Assembly (NCBI RefSeq): GCF_000314735.2 | Contig: NZ_KB375270.1 | Coordinates: forward strand, 1-64,000 | Source: Afipia felis ATCC 53690 | Lineage (GTDB): Bacteria > Pseudomonadota > Alphaproteobacteria > Rhizobiales > Xanthobacteraceae | Reading direction: 5' to 3' | DNA length: 64,000 bases | In this document: in pieces, positions 27,647 to 36,165 of the stretch | Layout: each line of letters starts with the position of its first letter | Position numbering within the stretch: the first letter of the stretch is position 1 | Made by a program: the position numbers and the translations under genes | The notes under the pieces: model-generated | Told to the model about the DNA's origin: nothing | What the model saw: only the letters and a program-made list of their open reading frames with translations | The model's database searches: none

Positions 27647-27689
27647 CATGACCCCGAAAAGTGTGAAGCGGTTTTCGGATCAGGTCATG
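27647..27689. repeat. Short imperfect palindromic repeat
   Basis: catgac (27647-27652) and gtcatg (27684-27689) flank an inner dyad cgaaaa / ttttcg. The layout catga(t/c)cc.gaaaag ... cggttttc.g ... tcatg is a widespread intergenic palindrome in this bacterial group. It lies 82 bases ahead of the YdcZ gene. Confidence 0.6.
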
Positions 27690-27770
27690 CGCAATAAAGC
27701 CAATTGGCTAAAAGCGATCTTCCCTCAAAGCTGCGATAATCCATTTCGAATCACAGGATGTTTTTCTGCC

Positions 27771-28217
27771 ATGCCCACAACCATCTTCCTGTCCCTTCTC
27801 GCCGCGCTCGCGGGTGCTGCTGTCGTCACCCAGCAGATATTCAACGCCAATCTGCGCGGCGTCCTGAACTCTGCGCCGTGGGCGGGTTTGGTCAGCTATG
27901 CCGTCGGCACGCTGTGCATGATCGCGTTCATTCTCGCGACGCGGGATTCGGTGCCGTCACTCTCCATGGTGCGCGGTGCGCCATGGTATCTGTGGATCGG
28001 CGGGGCGCTGGGCGCGGTCTTCATCGCGCTTGCGATCTTTCTGGTGCCGAGGCTGGGGGCAGCGGCGTTCATCGCGTTGCTGGTCGCCGGGCAGATGCTG
28101 GCCTCGATGGCCTTCGACCATTTCGGTGCGTTCGGGCTGGAGAAGCAGGCCGCCAGCCCGGTCCGGCTGTTCGGCGCGGCCTTGCTGATCGCGGGCGTTG
28201 TGCTGATCCGCCGATGA
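27771..28217 (+). CDS. DMT-superfamily membrane protein, YdcZ (DUF606) family
   Basis: A 148-residue integral membrane protein with about five hydrophobic helices (TIFLSLLAALAGAAVVTQQI; GLVSYAVGTLCMIAFILATR; WYLWIGGALGAVFIALAIFL; AAAFIALLVAGQMLASMAFD; FGAALLIAGVVLIRR). The Asn-rich turn FNANLRG and the GQ-x-x-x-S/D-H-FG motif (GQMLASMAFDHFGAFGL) are typical of YdcZ. These half-length transporters usually form dimers, and their substrate is unknown. ATG 27771 fits the family start, and the longer frame includes the palindromic repeat. The cupin gene begins 13 bases downstream, so they are likely an operon. Confidence 0.85.
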   Translation: MPTTIFLSLLAALAGAAVVTQQIFNANLRGVLNSAPWAGLVSYAVGTLCMIAFILATRDSVPSLSMVRGAPWYLWIGGALGAVFIALAIFLVPRLGAAAFIALLVAGQMLASMAFDHFGAFGLEKQAASPVRLFGAALLIAGVVLIRR

Positions 28218-28230
28218 AGAGGAATTGTCG

Positions 28231-28683
28231 ATGATACGCTTTGCAACATTCGCTGTCCTTGCCGCCGTCGTGCTGGGCGGCACGCCGCTTCATGCCGAAA
28301 GCCAGCCCGCGCAAACGGAGACGGCAAAGCCCGTTATCGTCCGTCCAGTGATGTCGGCCGTGACGACATCGAGCGGCCAGCCGATCGTGCTGCCGCAAAA
28401 GGATGCGCAGGTCGTCGTCTCCACTTACGAGATCGCGCCCGGCGCGGTGCTGCCGGTGCACAAGCATCCGTTCCCGCGCTATGCCTATGTGCAGGCGGGC
28501 AGCCTGCGCGTCACCAACAACGACACCGGCAAGAGCGAGGATTTCAAGCCCGGCGATTTCATCGTCGAGGCGGTCGGCCAATGGCACTTCGGCACCAACA
28601 CCGGCAAGGACGCCGTGAAGCTGCTGGTCATCGACATGGTGGAAAAGGGCAAGCCGAACACCATTTTGCACGGCGCCCATTAA
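28231..28683 (+). CDS. Exported cupin-domain protein
   Basis: A 150-residue protein with a signal peptide (FATFAVLAAVVLGG, cleaved near LHAES). A single cupin barrel follows. The first cupin motif carries HKHPFPRYAYVQAGSLRV, including two His and a partly conserved Tyr/Glu position, and the second reads PGDFIVEAVGQWHFGTN with another His. It may bind a metal in the periplasm. AGAGGA is well placed before ATG 28231. It sits right behind the YdcZ gene. The substrate, if any, is unknown. Confidence 0.8.
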   Translation: MIRFATFAVLAAVVLGGTPLHAESQPAQTETAKPVIVRPVMSAVTTSSGQPIVLPQKDAQVVVSTYEIAPGAVLPVHKHPFPRYAYVQAGSLRVTNNDTGKSEDFKPGDFIVEAVGQWHFGTNTGKDAVKLLVIDMVEKGKPNTILHGAH

Positions 28684-28794
28684 GGCCGAGGCAGTCGAAA
28701 AAGCCCCGTCAGCTCTGCATTTTGCTGCGGACGCACATGGAACTGCGGGTGTAGCATCGCATTGTTATCACAGCCCCTGTAGGAGTGCTGAGCG

Positions 28795-28983
28795 ATGCGG
28801 ATCGAACCGTTCCGGGATCCTCGCGAAAGCGATCAGGGCTGGCGTGCCAAACGCCTCGTCGATATCGGTAGCATCCTTGCGCTGCTCGCCGTCATCCTGG
28901 CGGGTTATTACTACTTCACCCAGCCTGAAACCGCCCCGACACAAACATCCTTCATCGTGCCGAGCCAGCACGTGCACTGGTAA
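28795..28983 (+). CDS. Small single-pass membrane protein
   Basis: A 62-residue protein with a good ribosome binding site (GTAGGAGTG). A polar N-terminus (RIEPFRDPRESDQGWRAKR) precedes one membrane helix (IGSILALLAVILAGYYYFT) and a short periplasmic tail ending HVHW. No family recognised. It stands alone between the cupin gene and the convergent FAH-family gene, ending 15 bases before the latter's stop. Confidence 0.6.
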   Translation: MRIEPFRDPRESDQGWRAKRLVDIGSILALLAVILAGYYYFTQPETAPTQTSFIVPSQHVHW

Positions 28984-28998
28984 GAGTGCCGCGTTGCC

Positions 28999-29691
28999 TC
29001 AGGCGATATTGATCGACAGCGGCTCCAGCCCGTCGACGCCGCATTCGATGCGGTCGCCCGGTGCCAGCGCGGAGACGCCCTTCGGCGTGCCGGTCATGAT
29101 GATGTCGCCCGCGCCGAGCGTCACCTGCAGCGACAGCCGCGCGATGATTTCCGGCACGTTCCAGATCATCTGCTCGAGGTCGCCGATCTGGCGCTCCTTG
29201 CCGTTGACGTTGAGCCAGATCTTGCCCTTCGCCGGGTGACCGATTTCGGACGCTGCACGCAAGGGCCCGCACGGCGCGGAGTTGTCGAACGACTTGCCGA
29301 TCTCCCAGGGCTGCTCCTTCTTGCGCGAGGCCATCTGCAGGTCGCGGCGGGTCATGTCGATGGAAACGCCATAGCCGTAGACGTGTTCGAGCGCCTTTTC
29401 GGGCGCGATGTTCGCACCGCCGGATTTCAGCGCGACGATCATCTCGACCTCGTGCTGGCAATCCTTGGTGAGGCCGGGGAAGGGGATGGTCGCGCCGCTC
29501 GGCACGATCATGTCGGCATGCTTGGCGAAGAAGAACGGCGGCTGCCGCTCGTCGTTGCCGAGTTCGCGGATGTGCTCGAGAAAATTGCGCCCGACGCACC
29601 AGATCCGCCGCACCGGAAATTTCTTCGCCGTGCCGGCGACCGGCAGCATGGGATAGTCAAGCGCGGGGATCACGGTTTCTGGCAGGCTCAT
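28999..29691 (-). CDS. Fumarylacetoacetate hydrolase (FAH) family protein
   Basis: A 230-residue enzyme of the FAH family, which includes 2-hydroxyhepta-diene-dioate isomerases, acylpyruvases and oxaloacetate decarboxylases. The conserved metal site is seen as DCQHEVEMIVAL and GYGVSIDMTRRDLQ. The family start is RIWCVGRNFLEHIRELGN, and the end holds TLGAGDIIMTGTPKGVSAL. Length is normal for the short single-domain form. It is encoded 18 bases downstream of the exporter gene on the same strand. Substrate unknown; an acylpyruvate or ring-cleavage product is likely. Confidence 0.88.
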   Translation of the reverse strand: MSLPETVIPALDYPMLPVAGTAKKFPVRRIWCVGRNFLEHIRELGNDERQPPFFFAKHADMIVPSGATIPFPGLTKDCQHEVEMIVALKSGGANIAPEKALEHVYGYGVSIDMTRRDLQMASRKKEQPWEIGKSFDNSAPCGPLRAASEIGHPAKGKIWLNVNGKERQIGDLEQMIWNVPEIIARLSLQVTLGAGDIIMTGTPKGVSALAPGDRIECGVDGLEPLSINIA

Positions 29692-29709
29692 GGGGTGCTC
29701 TCGGAAAAT

Positions 29710-31512
29710 CTAGGCGTTGGCGGCAAGCGGGGTGACGTTGTGTTCCTCGCGCTGCTGCAGGCGGAAGAAGGAGGCGTAGCGCCCGCCCGCGCGCAGCAGT
29801 TCGTCATGCTGGCCGGTTTCGACGATCTCGCCGTTCTCGATCACCAGAATGCGGTCGGCATGCATGATCGTGTGCAGGCGGTGCGCGATGACGATGGTGG
29901 TGCGGTCCTGGCACAGATGGCCGAGGGCTTCCTGCACGTATTTCTCCGATTCCGAATCCAGCGCGGCGGTAGCCTCGTCCAGCAGAATGATCGGTGCGTT
30001 CTTGATGAGTGCCCGCGCGATGGCGATACGCTGGCGCTGGCCGCCGGACAATTGCGTGCCATGCTCGCCGACCGGCGTGTCGTAGCCTTGCGGGAAGCTC
30101 ATGATGAAATCGTGCGCGAAAGCGGCCTTCGCGGCGGCGACGATCTCCTCCTCGGTCGCACCGATGCGGCCGAAGGCGATGTTGTCGCGGACGGTCGCGC
30201 GGAACAGATAGACGTCCTGTCCCACATAGGCGGTCTGCTGGCGCAGCGAGGTGCGCGAGCAGTCGGAGACGATCTGGTTGTCGATCACGACGGCGCCGCG
30301 ATCCACTTCATAAAGCCGCAGCAGAAGCGCCAGAACCGTGGACTTACCGCCGCCTGAGGGGCCGACCAGTGCGGTCGTCTGGCCGGGCTCGGCGACGAGG
30401 TTCATCCGCCTCAGTACCGGCTCGTCTTCGCGATAGGAGAACGAGACGTCGCGCAACTCGACGCGGCCTTCGCCGATTCGCAGCGCCGGCTTGTCGTCAT
30501 CGCTTGGCTCGGAAGCAGGGCTGTCGACGATCTCGAGCAGCTTGCGCGCGCCGATCAGAAGGCCATTGAGGTCGATGTTGAGGCGGGCGAGGCGCTTGGC
30601 GGGCTCATAGGCCAGCAGGAAGGCGGTGATGAAGGAGACGAACTGGCCGGGCGCGGCATTTGTCGCGATCACGCGGTAGCCGCCATACATCAGCGCGCTG
30701 GCGATGGCGATGCCGCCCAGCATCTCCATCAGCGGGCCGGAGCGGTTGGAAACGCGCGCCATCTTGTTGGAGTAGGCTTCGACGTCCGCGATGCTCTTGT
30801 TGATGCGGGCCTGCATCACCTCTTCGAGCGTGAAGGCTTTCACGGTGCGAATGCCCTGCAGCGATTCCTGCACCGTCTCCATGATGTTCGTGGTGCCGGT
30901 GAACTGGTCGTGGGCGAGATGGCGGATGCGCTTGACGAGCTTACGGATGAACAGGAACGCGGGCGGCGCGACCACGAAGCTCAGGAGCGACATCAGTGGG
31001 TCCTGAACGACCATCACCACCAGCAGGCCGATCAGCGAGAGGAAGTCGCGACCGAGCGAGGTGACGAGCAGTGCCAGCACCTGCGTAACGGCGGATGCGC
31101 CTGCCGAGAGGCGGGCGAGAAATTCGGAGGAATGGCGTTCCGAGTAGAATGTCAGGTTCTCGCGCATCAGCTTGGCGAACAGCTTGCGCTGGTTGTTGGC
31201 GAGGATGGCGTTGCTGATCCGCGACAGGATCACGGCCTGCCCGTAGGTTGCCGCCCCCTTGATCGTGAACAGCGCGATGATGATCCCGGACAGGGTGACG
31301 ATGCCCGAGATGCTGCGGTTGACATAGGCCTGGTTGATGACCTGACCGAGCAGATAGGCGGAGCCCGCGGTTGCGCCTGCGGAAAGCCCCATCAGGCAGA
31401 AGGCAACCGCATAGCGGTGCCAATAAGCGAGGCCCTGCTCGGCAACCAGCCGCTTGATCAGCTCGGCTGCGCCATAGGGGTCATCGGTGATCTTGCGGGG
31501 AACCTGGGTCAT
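29710..31512 (-). CDS. MsbA-type ABC exporter (fused permease and ATPase)
   Basis: A 600-residue half-transporter. Six membrane helices lie in residues 30-320, and the nucleotide-binding domain fills about 355-590 with Walker A (GPSGGGKSTVLALLLRLYE), the ABC signature (LSGGQRQRIAIARALI) and Walker B (IILLDEATAALDSE). The type fits exporters of lipid A or other lipids/drugs, and the nearby LPS genes make a lipid or polysaccharide substrate plausible. It starts at ATG 31512 (TQVPRKITDDPYGAAELIK), which looks like a family N-terminus. The frame is open back to 31572 with less protein-like sequence. Confidence 0.87.
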   Translation of the reverse strand: MTQVPRKITDDPYGAAELIKRLVAEQGLAYWHRYAVAFCLMGLSAGATAGSAYLLGQVINQAYVNRSISGIVTLSGIIIALFTIKGAATYGQAVILSRISNAILANNQRKLFAKLMRENLTFYSERHSSEFLARLSAGASAVTQVLALLVTSLGRDFLSLIGLLVVMVVQDPLMSLLSFVVAPPAFLFIRKLVKRIRHLAHDQFTGTTNIMETVQESLQGIRTVKAFTLEEVMQARINKSIADVEAYSNKMARVSNRSGPLMEMLGGIAIASALMYGGYRVIATNAAPGQFVSFITAFLLAYEPAKRLARLNIDLNGLLIGARKLLEIVDSPASEPSDDDKPALRIGEGRVELRDVSFSYREDEPVLRRMNLVAEPGQTTALVGPSGGGKSTVLALLLRLYEVDRGAVVIDNQIVSDCSRTSLRQQTAYVGQDVYLFRATVRDNIAFGRIGATEEEIVAAAKAAFAHDFIMSFPQGYDTPVGEHGTQLSGGQRQRIAIARALIKNAPIILLDEATAALDSESEKYVQEALGHLCQDRTTIVIAHRLHTIMHADRILVIENGEIVETGQHDELLRAGGRYASFFRLQQREEHNVTPLAANA

Positions 31513-31593
31513 TCCCGTGCCGCGCTGCAATGAAACATGCGCCTCATTGCCCGCTATGGCGGGTGTTTTCAAGACAAAACACGGTTTTGAGGG

Positions 31594-32607
31594 TCAGGCC
31601 GGAACCGCATCCTGCCGGGTGGCGAGGCGCTCCTGGAGCAGCTTTTCCTCCCAGGCGAGGGCATGGGTAGCGATGGTGTCCAGGTCGTCGTAGCGGGGCG
31701 TCCAGTCGAGCGTCTGTCCAATTCGGGTCGTGTCGGCGATCATGGTCATGATGTCGCCGGGCCGGCGCGGACTCATCTGGACTGCGAAATTGCGGCCGGC
31801 GACGCGGCGGACCGCTTCGATCGTTTCCAGCACGGAATAACCGCGGCCATATCCACAGTTCAGCGTCACCGATGCGCCGCCCTGATTGAGATAGGACAGC
31901 GCGGACAGATGTGCCTGTGCGAGATCGGTGACATGGATGAAATCGCGGATGCAGCTTCCGTCCGGCGTCGGATAATCGGTGCCGAACACGTCGATCTTGG
32001 CGCGCTGGCCGGTGGCTGCTTCGACCGCGATCTTGAGAAGATGCGTCGCGCCCACGGTCTGCAAACCGATGCGTGCCTGCGGATCGGCGCCCGCCACGTT
32101 GAAATAGCGCAGCACGACATAATTCAGGCTATGCGCGGTCGCGACGTCGTGGAGCATGATCTCCGTCATCAGCTTTGAGGAGCCGTAGGGAGACAGCGGC
32201 CGCGTCGGCGCGATCTCCGGCACCGGTACCTGATCGGGGTTGCCGTAGACGGCGGCGGTTGAGGAGAAGATAAAGTTCTGCACACGACCCTTGATCGCGG
32301 CATTAAGCAGGTTGCGCGTGGTCATGGTGTTGTTGCGGTAGTAGGCGAGCGGATCGCGCATCGAATCCGGCACCACAACAGAGCCCGCGAAATGGATGAT
32401 CGAAGTGATGCCATGGGCGGCGATCACGCCTTCGACGAGATTTTCGTCGGCTGCGTCGCCGATGAACAGTGGCACGCCTTCCGGCAGCGCTGTCGAGAAG
32501 CCGGTGGAGAGGTTGTCGATGACGACTACGTTCGCGCCGGATTCCACCAGGGCGAGAACGGTGTGGCTGCCGATGTAGCCGGCGCCGCCTGTGACGAGAA
32601 CGGTCAT
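31594..32607 (-). CDS. galE: UDP-glucose 4-epimerase
   Basis: GalE interconverts UDP-glucose and UDP-galactose and supplies galactose for surface polysaccharides. The 337-residue SDR protein has the NAD motif VTGGAGYIGSHTVLAL at its start, the catalytic Ser in IFSSTAAVYGNP and the Tyr-x-x-x-Lys in SPYGSSKLMTE. The family sequence GSCIRDFIHVTDLAQAHL follows. ATG 32607 has GGAAG a few bases upstream; earlier in-frame ATGs (32619, 32679) add a non-family leader. It is divergent from waaC and sits at the left end of the LPS block. Confidence 0.94.
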   Translation of the reverse strand: MTVLVTGGAGYIGSHTVLALVESGANVVVIDNLSTGFSTALPEGVPLFIGDAADENLVEGVIAAHGITSIIHFAGSVVVPDSMRDPLAYYRNNTMTTRNLLNAAIKGRVQNFIFSSTAAVYGNPDQVPVPEIAPTRPLSPYGSSKLMTEIMLHDVATAHSLNYVVLRYFNVAGADPQARIGLQTVGATHLLKIAVEAATGQRAKIDVFGTDYPTPDGSCIRDFIHVTDLAQAHLSALSYLNQGGASVTLNCGYGRGYSVLETIEAVRRVAGRNFAVQMSPRRPGDIMTMIADTTRIGQTLDWTPRYDDLDTIATHALAWEEKLLQERLATRQDAVPA

Positions 32608-32794
32608 AAGCGCTTCCATTATTCGTTGGCCGCTCGCGGCGGCAGCCTTCTGTCGACACCCATGGTGTCGCGCAAGCAAGGAATGGAAGTCTTAAACCTG
32701 CGGCTTTCGTGGCCGATTTCGTGGCTTTTCCGCCGGGAAACTGCTTTATGGTTTCCAAACCGTAAGACTATTTCTCCAAACTCGCGCCCGTTCA

Positions 32795-33754
32795 ATGACA
32801 ACCGTTCTTGTTGTGAAAACCTCCTCGCTGGGCGACGTCGTGCACCAGATGCCAGCCATGACGGACGCGCGGCGGAACCGTCCCAATGTGAGACTTGTGT
32901 GGGTCGTGGAGGAAGCCTTCGCGCCGCTCGCGCGATTGCATCGCGGCGTGGCCGATGTGATTCCCGTTGCGACACGGCGCTGGCGTTCGCAGCTTTTGTC
33001 GTCCGCGACGTGGGAGGAGGTCGGCGATTTCAGAATGCGGTTGCGTGATGCCGGGCCGGAAGCGGTCATCGATACACAGGGCTTGCTTCGTTCTGCGCTG
33101 ATCGCGCGCGCGACTCCCGGCAAGCGTCACGGCTACGACTGGTCCAGTATTCGCGAGCCACTGGCGTCACTGTTCTATGACGTGAAGCACAGCGTGTCGC
33201 GTGCGCAGCATGCGGTCGTGCGCAACCGTGCGCTCACGGGTTTAAGTCTCGGCTATACGCCGGACGGCGCGCCCGATTACGGTCTCGTGCGGCCGCCTGC
33301 GGCAGAGGGGGCGCGTTATGCGGTGCTGCTGCACGGCACCTCGAAGGCCACGAAGGAATGGCGTGAGAGCGAGTGGATCGGTCTCGGCAAATGGCTGCAC
33401 CAGCAGGGGTTGGAAGTGGTGCTGCCATGGGGCTCGGAGCGAGAACGGCTGCGATGCCAGCGTCTGGCGGGCGGCATTCCCGGCAGCCGTATTCTCGACC
33501 GGCAGCCGCTCGATGCGACGGCGAAGGTGATCGCCAATGCCGCGCTGGTCGTCGGCGTGGATACGGGGCTGCTGCATCTCGCCGCCGCCTATGGCGTGCC
33601 GTTGCTCGCGGTGTTTCTGGCGACCGATCCCGGTTTGACGGGACCTGTCGGCAGCGGGCCGATCGTCATTCTGGGCGGCAAGGGCGCACAGCCTGCGTTC
33701 GGCGAGGCGATCAGGGCGGTGGAGAGCAACGGGCTTTTGCCGGTGCAGGCCTAA
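32795..33754 (+). CDS. waaC: LPS heptosyltransferase I
   Basis: A 319-residue family 9 glycosyltransferase. WaaC adds the first L-glycero-D-manno-heptose to the Kdo residue of the LPS inner core at the cytoplasmic membrane face. The start VLVVKTSSLGDVVHQMPAMT and the donor-site stretch VVGVDTGLLHLAAAYGVP with LDRQPL match WaaC rather than WaaF. The gene converges on gmhB with no gap, the stop codons being adjacent (33754/33755). Full pathway genes for ADP-heptose lie in the next 5 kb, which supports the name. Confidence 0.9.
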   Translation: MTTVLVVKTSSLGDVVHQMPAMTDARRNRPNVRLVWVVEEAFAPLARLHRGVADVIPVATRRWRSQLLSSATWEEVGDFRMRLRDAGPEAVIDTQGLLRSALIARATPGKRHGYDWSSIREPLASLFYDVKHSVSRAQHAVVRNRALTGLSLGYTPDGAPDYGLVRPPAAEGARYAVLLHGTSKATKEWRESEWIGLGKWLHQQGLEVVLPWGSERERLRCQRLAGGIPGSRILDRQPLDATAKVIANAALVVGVDTGLLHLAAAYGVPLLAVFLATDPGLTGPVGSGPIVILGGKGAQPAFGEAIRAVESNGLLPVQA

Positions 33755-34276
33755 CTACTGTTGCGCGAGAATGTTTGCGACAAACGCATCGATGTCGCCG
33801 CCTTCGAACAGATAGCCCGCGATGTTGGCGGCGCGCGCTGCCTCAAGATCGCTATCCTTGTCACCGATCACAAAACTGCGCTCGGCGTCGACCGGCCAAT
33901 GCACGATCAGGTCGTGGATCATGCCAGGCTTCGGCTTGCGCCAGGGATGGTCGCCACAGAATTCAGGAACGCTGCCGTCGATGTGATAAGGACAGTAGCG
34001 GATGTCGTCGATGCGCGCGCCCTCGCGCGACAATTCCTCGATCATCCATTGGTGAAGCGCGCGGACATCTTCTTCGGTGAAAAGACCACGTGCCACGCCG
34101 GACTGGTTGGTGATAACGAAGACGAGATAACCAGCTTCGTTAAGACGGTGGATCGCGGCGGCGACGTTCGGCATCCAGCGCACGCGTTCGCGCGTGCCGA
34201 TATAGCCGTCGTCGTGATTGAGAACGCCGTCGCGATCGAGAAACGCCGCCGGACGAAGCTCGGCCGTGTCGCTCAT
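33755..34276 (-). CDS. gmhB: D-glycero-beta-D-manno-heptose 1,7-bisphosphate 7-phosphatase
   Basis: GmhB removes the 7-phosphate in ADP-heptose synthesis. The 173-residue HAD phosphatase has the nucleophile motif [16 protein letters not shown], the second motif [12 protein letters not shown], and the zinc-binding loop [20 protein letters not shown] with Cys/His ligands. The last acidic motif is [13 protein letters not shown]. Its ATG overlaps the gmhA stop by four bases (ATGA), so translation is coupled. Confidence 0.93.
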   Translation of the reverse strand: MSDTAELRPAAFLDRDGVLNHDDGYIGTRERVRWMPNVAAAIHRLNEAGYLVFVITNQSGVARGLFTEEDVRALHQWMIEELSREGARIDDIRYCPYHIDGSVPEFCGDHPWRKPKPGMIHDLIVHWPVDAERSFVIGDKDSDLEAARAANIAGYLFEGGDIDAFVANILAQQ

Positions 34277-34866
34277 GCCTTGCCGGGCTCGTTCATCACC
34301 GCGCGCTCGACGTCGTCGCAGATCGCATGCGCGGCGACCATGTGGATCTGCTGGATTACCGGTGTGTCGTCGCTCGGTGCGATGAGCAGGTGATCGCAGA
34401 GCGAGCGCATGCTCTCGCCCTTGGTGCCGGTGAAGCCCACGGTAATGACGCCAAGTTCGCGCGCGACCTGAAGCGCTGCAAGAATGTTCGGCGAGCGGCC
34501 CGAGGTGGTGATCGCGATCAGCACGTCACCCGCGCGCGCCAGTCCTTGCACCTGTCGCGAGAACATCTGTTCGATGCCATAATCGTTGCCGATGGCAGTG
34601 AGTGCCGAGGTGTCGGTGGTGAGCGCGATGGCGGCCCACGCCGGGCGTTCTTTCTTGTAGCGGCCGACGATCTCGGCGGCGATGTGCTGGGCGTCGGCGG
34701 CGCTGCCGCCATTGCCGATCAGGAGCAGCTTGTTGCCGTTGCACAAGGCATTGGTGATGGCATCGGCGATGGCTTTGACGGTGGCCTGCAATTCCTCGCT
34801 TTGCGCGGCGCGCGTCAGCCCTGCGAGCGAGTTCTGGAAGTGATCTGCAATCGGATTCTGGCTCAC
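34273..34866 (-). CDS. gmhA: Phosphoheptose isomerase
   Basis: GmhA converts sedoheptulose 7-phosphate to D-glycero-D-manno-heptose 7-phosphate, the first step of heptose synthesis. The 197-residue SIS-domain protein shows [39 protein letters not shown] and [15 protein letters not shown]. It is the middle gene of a waaF-gmhA-gmhB minus-strand set; the 61-base gap to waaF and the overlap with gmhB indicate an operon. Confidence 0.94.
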   Translation of the reverse strand: MSQNPIADHFQNSLAGLTRAAQSEELQATVKAIADAITNALCNGNKLLLIGNGGSAADAQHIAAEIVGRYKKERPAWAAIALTTDTSALTAIGNDYGIEQMFSRQVQGLARAGDVLIAITTSGRSPNILAALQVARELGVITVGFTGTKGESMRSLCDHLLIAPSDDTPVIQQIHMVAAHAICDDVERAVMNEPGKA

Positions 34867-34927
34867 GGGTCACCCTGATCGGAAAAGGCTGGCGAACGTA
34901 TATCGTAATGGCGGGACGAAAGGGCGC

Positions 34928-36013
34928 TTAAGTTGATACCGGCACGGGCCGGTTCTGTGTTTTCTCGGCGATCACCTCGAGCGCCGTGTCCACCACCTCG
35001 TTTGTGGTGATGTCGCGCATGCAGTGATGATCGTAGGCTGTGCAGATCGGCTTGTGGCAGGGCTGGCAGGGCAGATTGGTCGCACGCTTCATGGTAGCAG
35101 CGAGCCCGTTCAGGGGCGCCCAGTGGTAGGGACTGGTCGGCCCGAAAATGCCAATCGAAGGCGTGCCGATCGCGCCCGCGACATGCAGCAGGCCGGAATC
35201 GTTGGAGATCACCTCCGTCGCCGCCGCCAGCGCGAGGATGCCGTTGCGCAAATCGGTGCCGGTGAGGTCGCGCACGCGGGGTCCTCCCGCGGCGGCGATC
35301 TCGGTGGCTTGCTGCTTCTCGCCGGGGCCACCGACGACCCAGATGTCAAAGCCACGATCCGCAAGCTGCTGTGCGGCTTCCTCGTAATAAGTCCAGCGCT
35401 TGGAGGGGCCGACCGCGCCCGGCGCGAGCGCAATGGCAGGGCCTTCGCCGAGGCCGTTCTTCGCGCGCCATGCGGCAATCTCGGCTTTCGGCACTTCGAG
35501 CTGCGGCATAGGCCAATCGCGTGCCTCGTGCACGGCCCCGGCGGGAAGAACAAGCGCCGCCATCTTGTCCACCATGCGCGGCAGGGCGCGTTCACCCCAG
35601 CGCAGGTCGGTGACGACGCCGAACCGCGCTTCGCCGATGAAGCCGATGCGCTCCGGGATGCCGGCCAGCGTCGGGGCCAGCGCCGATTTCCAAGTCCGCG
35701 GCATCATCAGCGCGGTCTTGTAATCCTGCTGACGGAGGACCGCGGCCAACTCCTTCTGCTTGTCCAACGCAATGCGGCCGCGCGGCAGGTCGTAGACGAT
35801 GGCCTGCCGGACGCCCGGCATGTAGTCCGCCAACGGCGCACACAGGGTCGTGCTGAGGAGATCGACCGGCCGGTTGGGCCAGCGTTCCTTCAGAAGACGG
35901 ACGGCCGAATGCCCGCGGACGAAATCGCCGATCCACATATAGGGGACGATCAGAACGGGGTCGGTCCGGGTCGGGTCCGGGCGGTTGTTGCCTATGGTTG
36001 AATTTTGATTCAT
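34928..36013 (-). CDS. waaF: LPS heptosyltransferase II
   Basis: A 361-residue family 9 glycosyltransferase that adds the second heptose of the LPS core. WaaF features are LIVPYMWIGDFVRGHSAVRL at the start, GAVGPSKRWTYYEEAA, and the donor site EVISNDSGLLHVAGAIGTPS with FGPTSPYHWAPL. A Cys-rich end (LPCQPCHKPICTAYDHHCMR) is also usual. Its promoter lies in the 152-base divergent region shared with hldD. Confidence 0.92.
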   Translation of the reverse strand: MNQNSTIGNNRPDPTRTDPVLIVPYMWIGDFVRGHSAVRLLKERWPNRPVDLLSTTLCAPLADYMPGVRQAIVYDLPRGRIALDKQKELAAVLRQQDYKTALMMPRTWKSALAPTLAGIPERIGFIGEARFGVVTDLRWGERALPRMVDKMAALVLPAGAVHEARDWPMPQLEVPKAEIAAWRAKNGLGEGPAIALAPGAVGPSKRWTYYEEAAQQLADRGFDIWVVGGPGEKQQATEIAAAGGPRVRDLTGTDLRNGILALAAATEVISNDSGLLHVAGAIGTPSIGIFGPTSPYHWAPLNGLAATMKRATNLPCQPCHKPICTAYDHHCMRDITTNEVVDTALEVIAEKTQNRPVPVST

Positions 36014-36165
36014 TCTTCGGATGAGAAGCCTGCCAAAGATAGGGCAATCGGGGTATCGCTTTCCCGAAAGGCCGTCTAGAAGCGTTTTGGGCCGGTTCGG
36101 GGAAGACCGGCCGATTGGATGGAATGGCGAGGCCGAAAGGTCGCGGCCGGGAATAGGGTATCTCG

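Larger units (their letters stand above)
26918..27770. other. Non-coding stretch with dispersed repeats
   Basis: About 850 bases without a credible gene. The first 200 are AT-rich continuation of the ParB-like insert. From about 27170 it turns GC-rich and matches the style of a dispersed repeat of Bradyrhizobium-group genomes (listed separately), ending with a palindromic element at 27647-27689. Many overlapping short frames are open here, but they have Arg/Pro-rich, low-information products and no family features. Confidence 0.6.

Noticed and set aside
27000..27651. Several 60-140 residue open frames on both strands
   Set aside because: All overlap each other inside a repeat-like segment, with Arg/Pro-rich products and no ribosome-binding sites of note.
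25622..27770. Insertion sequence carrying the ParB-like gene
   Set aside because: No transposase and no clear terminal inverted or direct repeats flank the insert, so an IS call is not supported.
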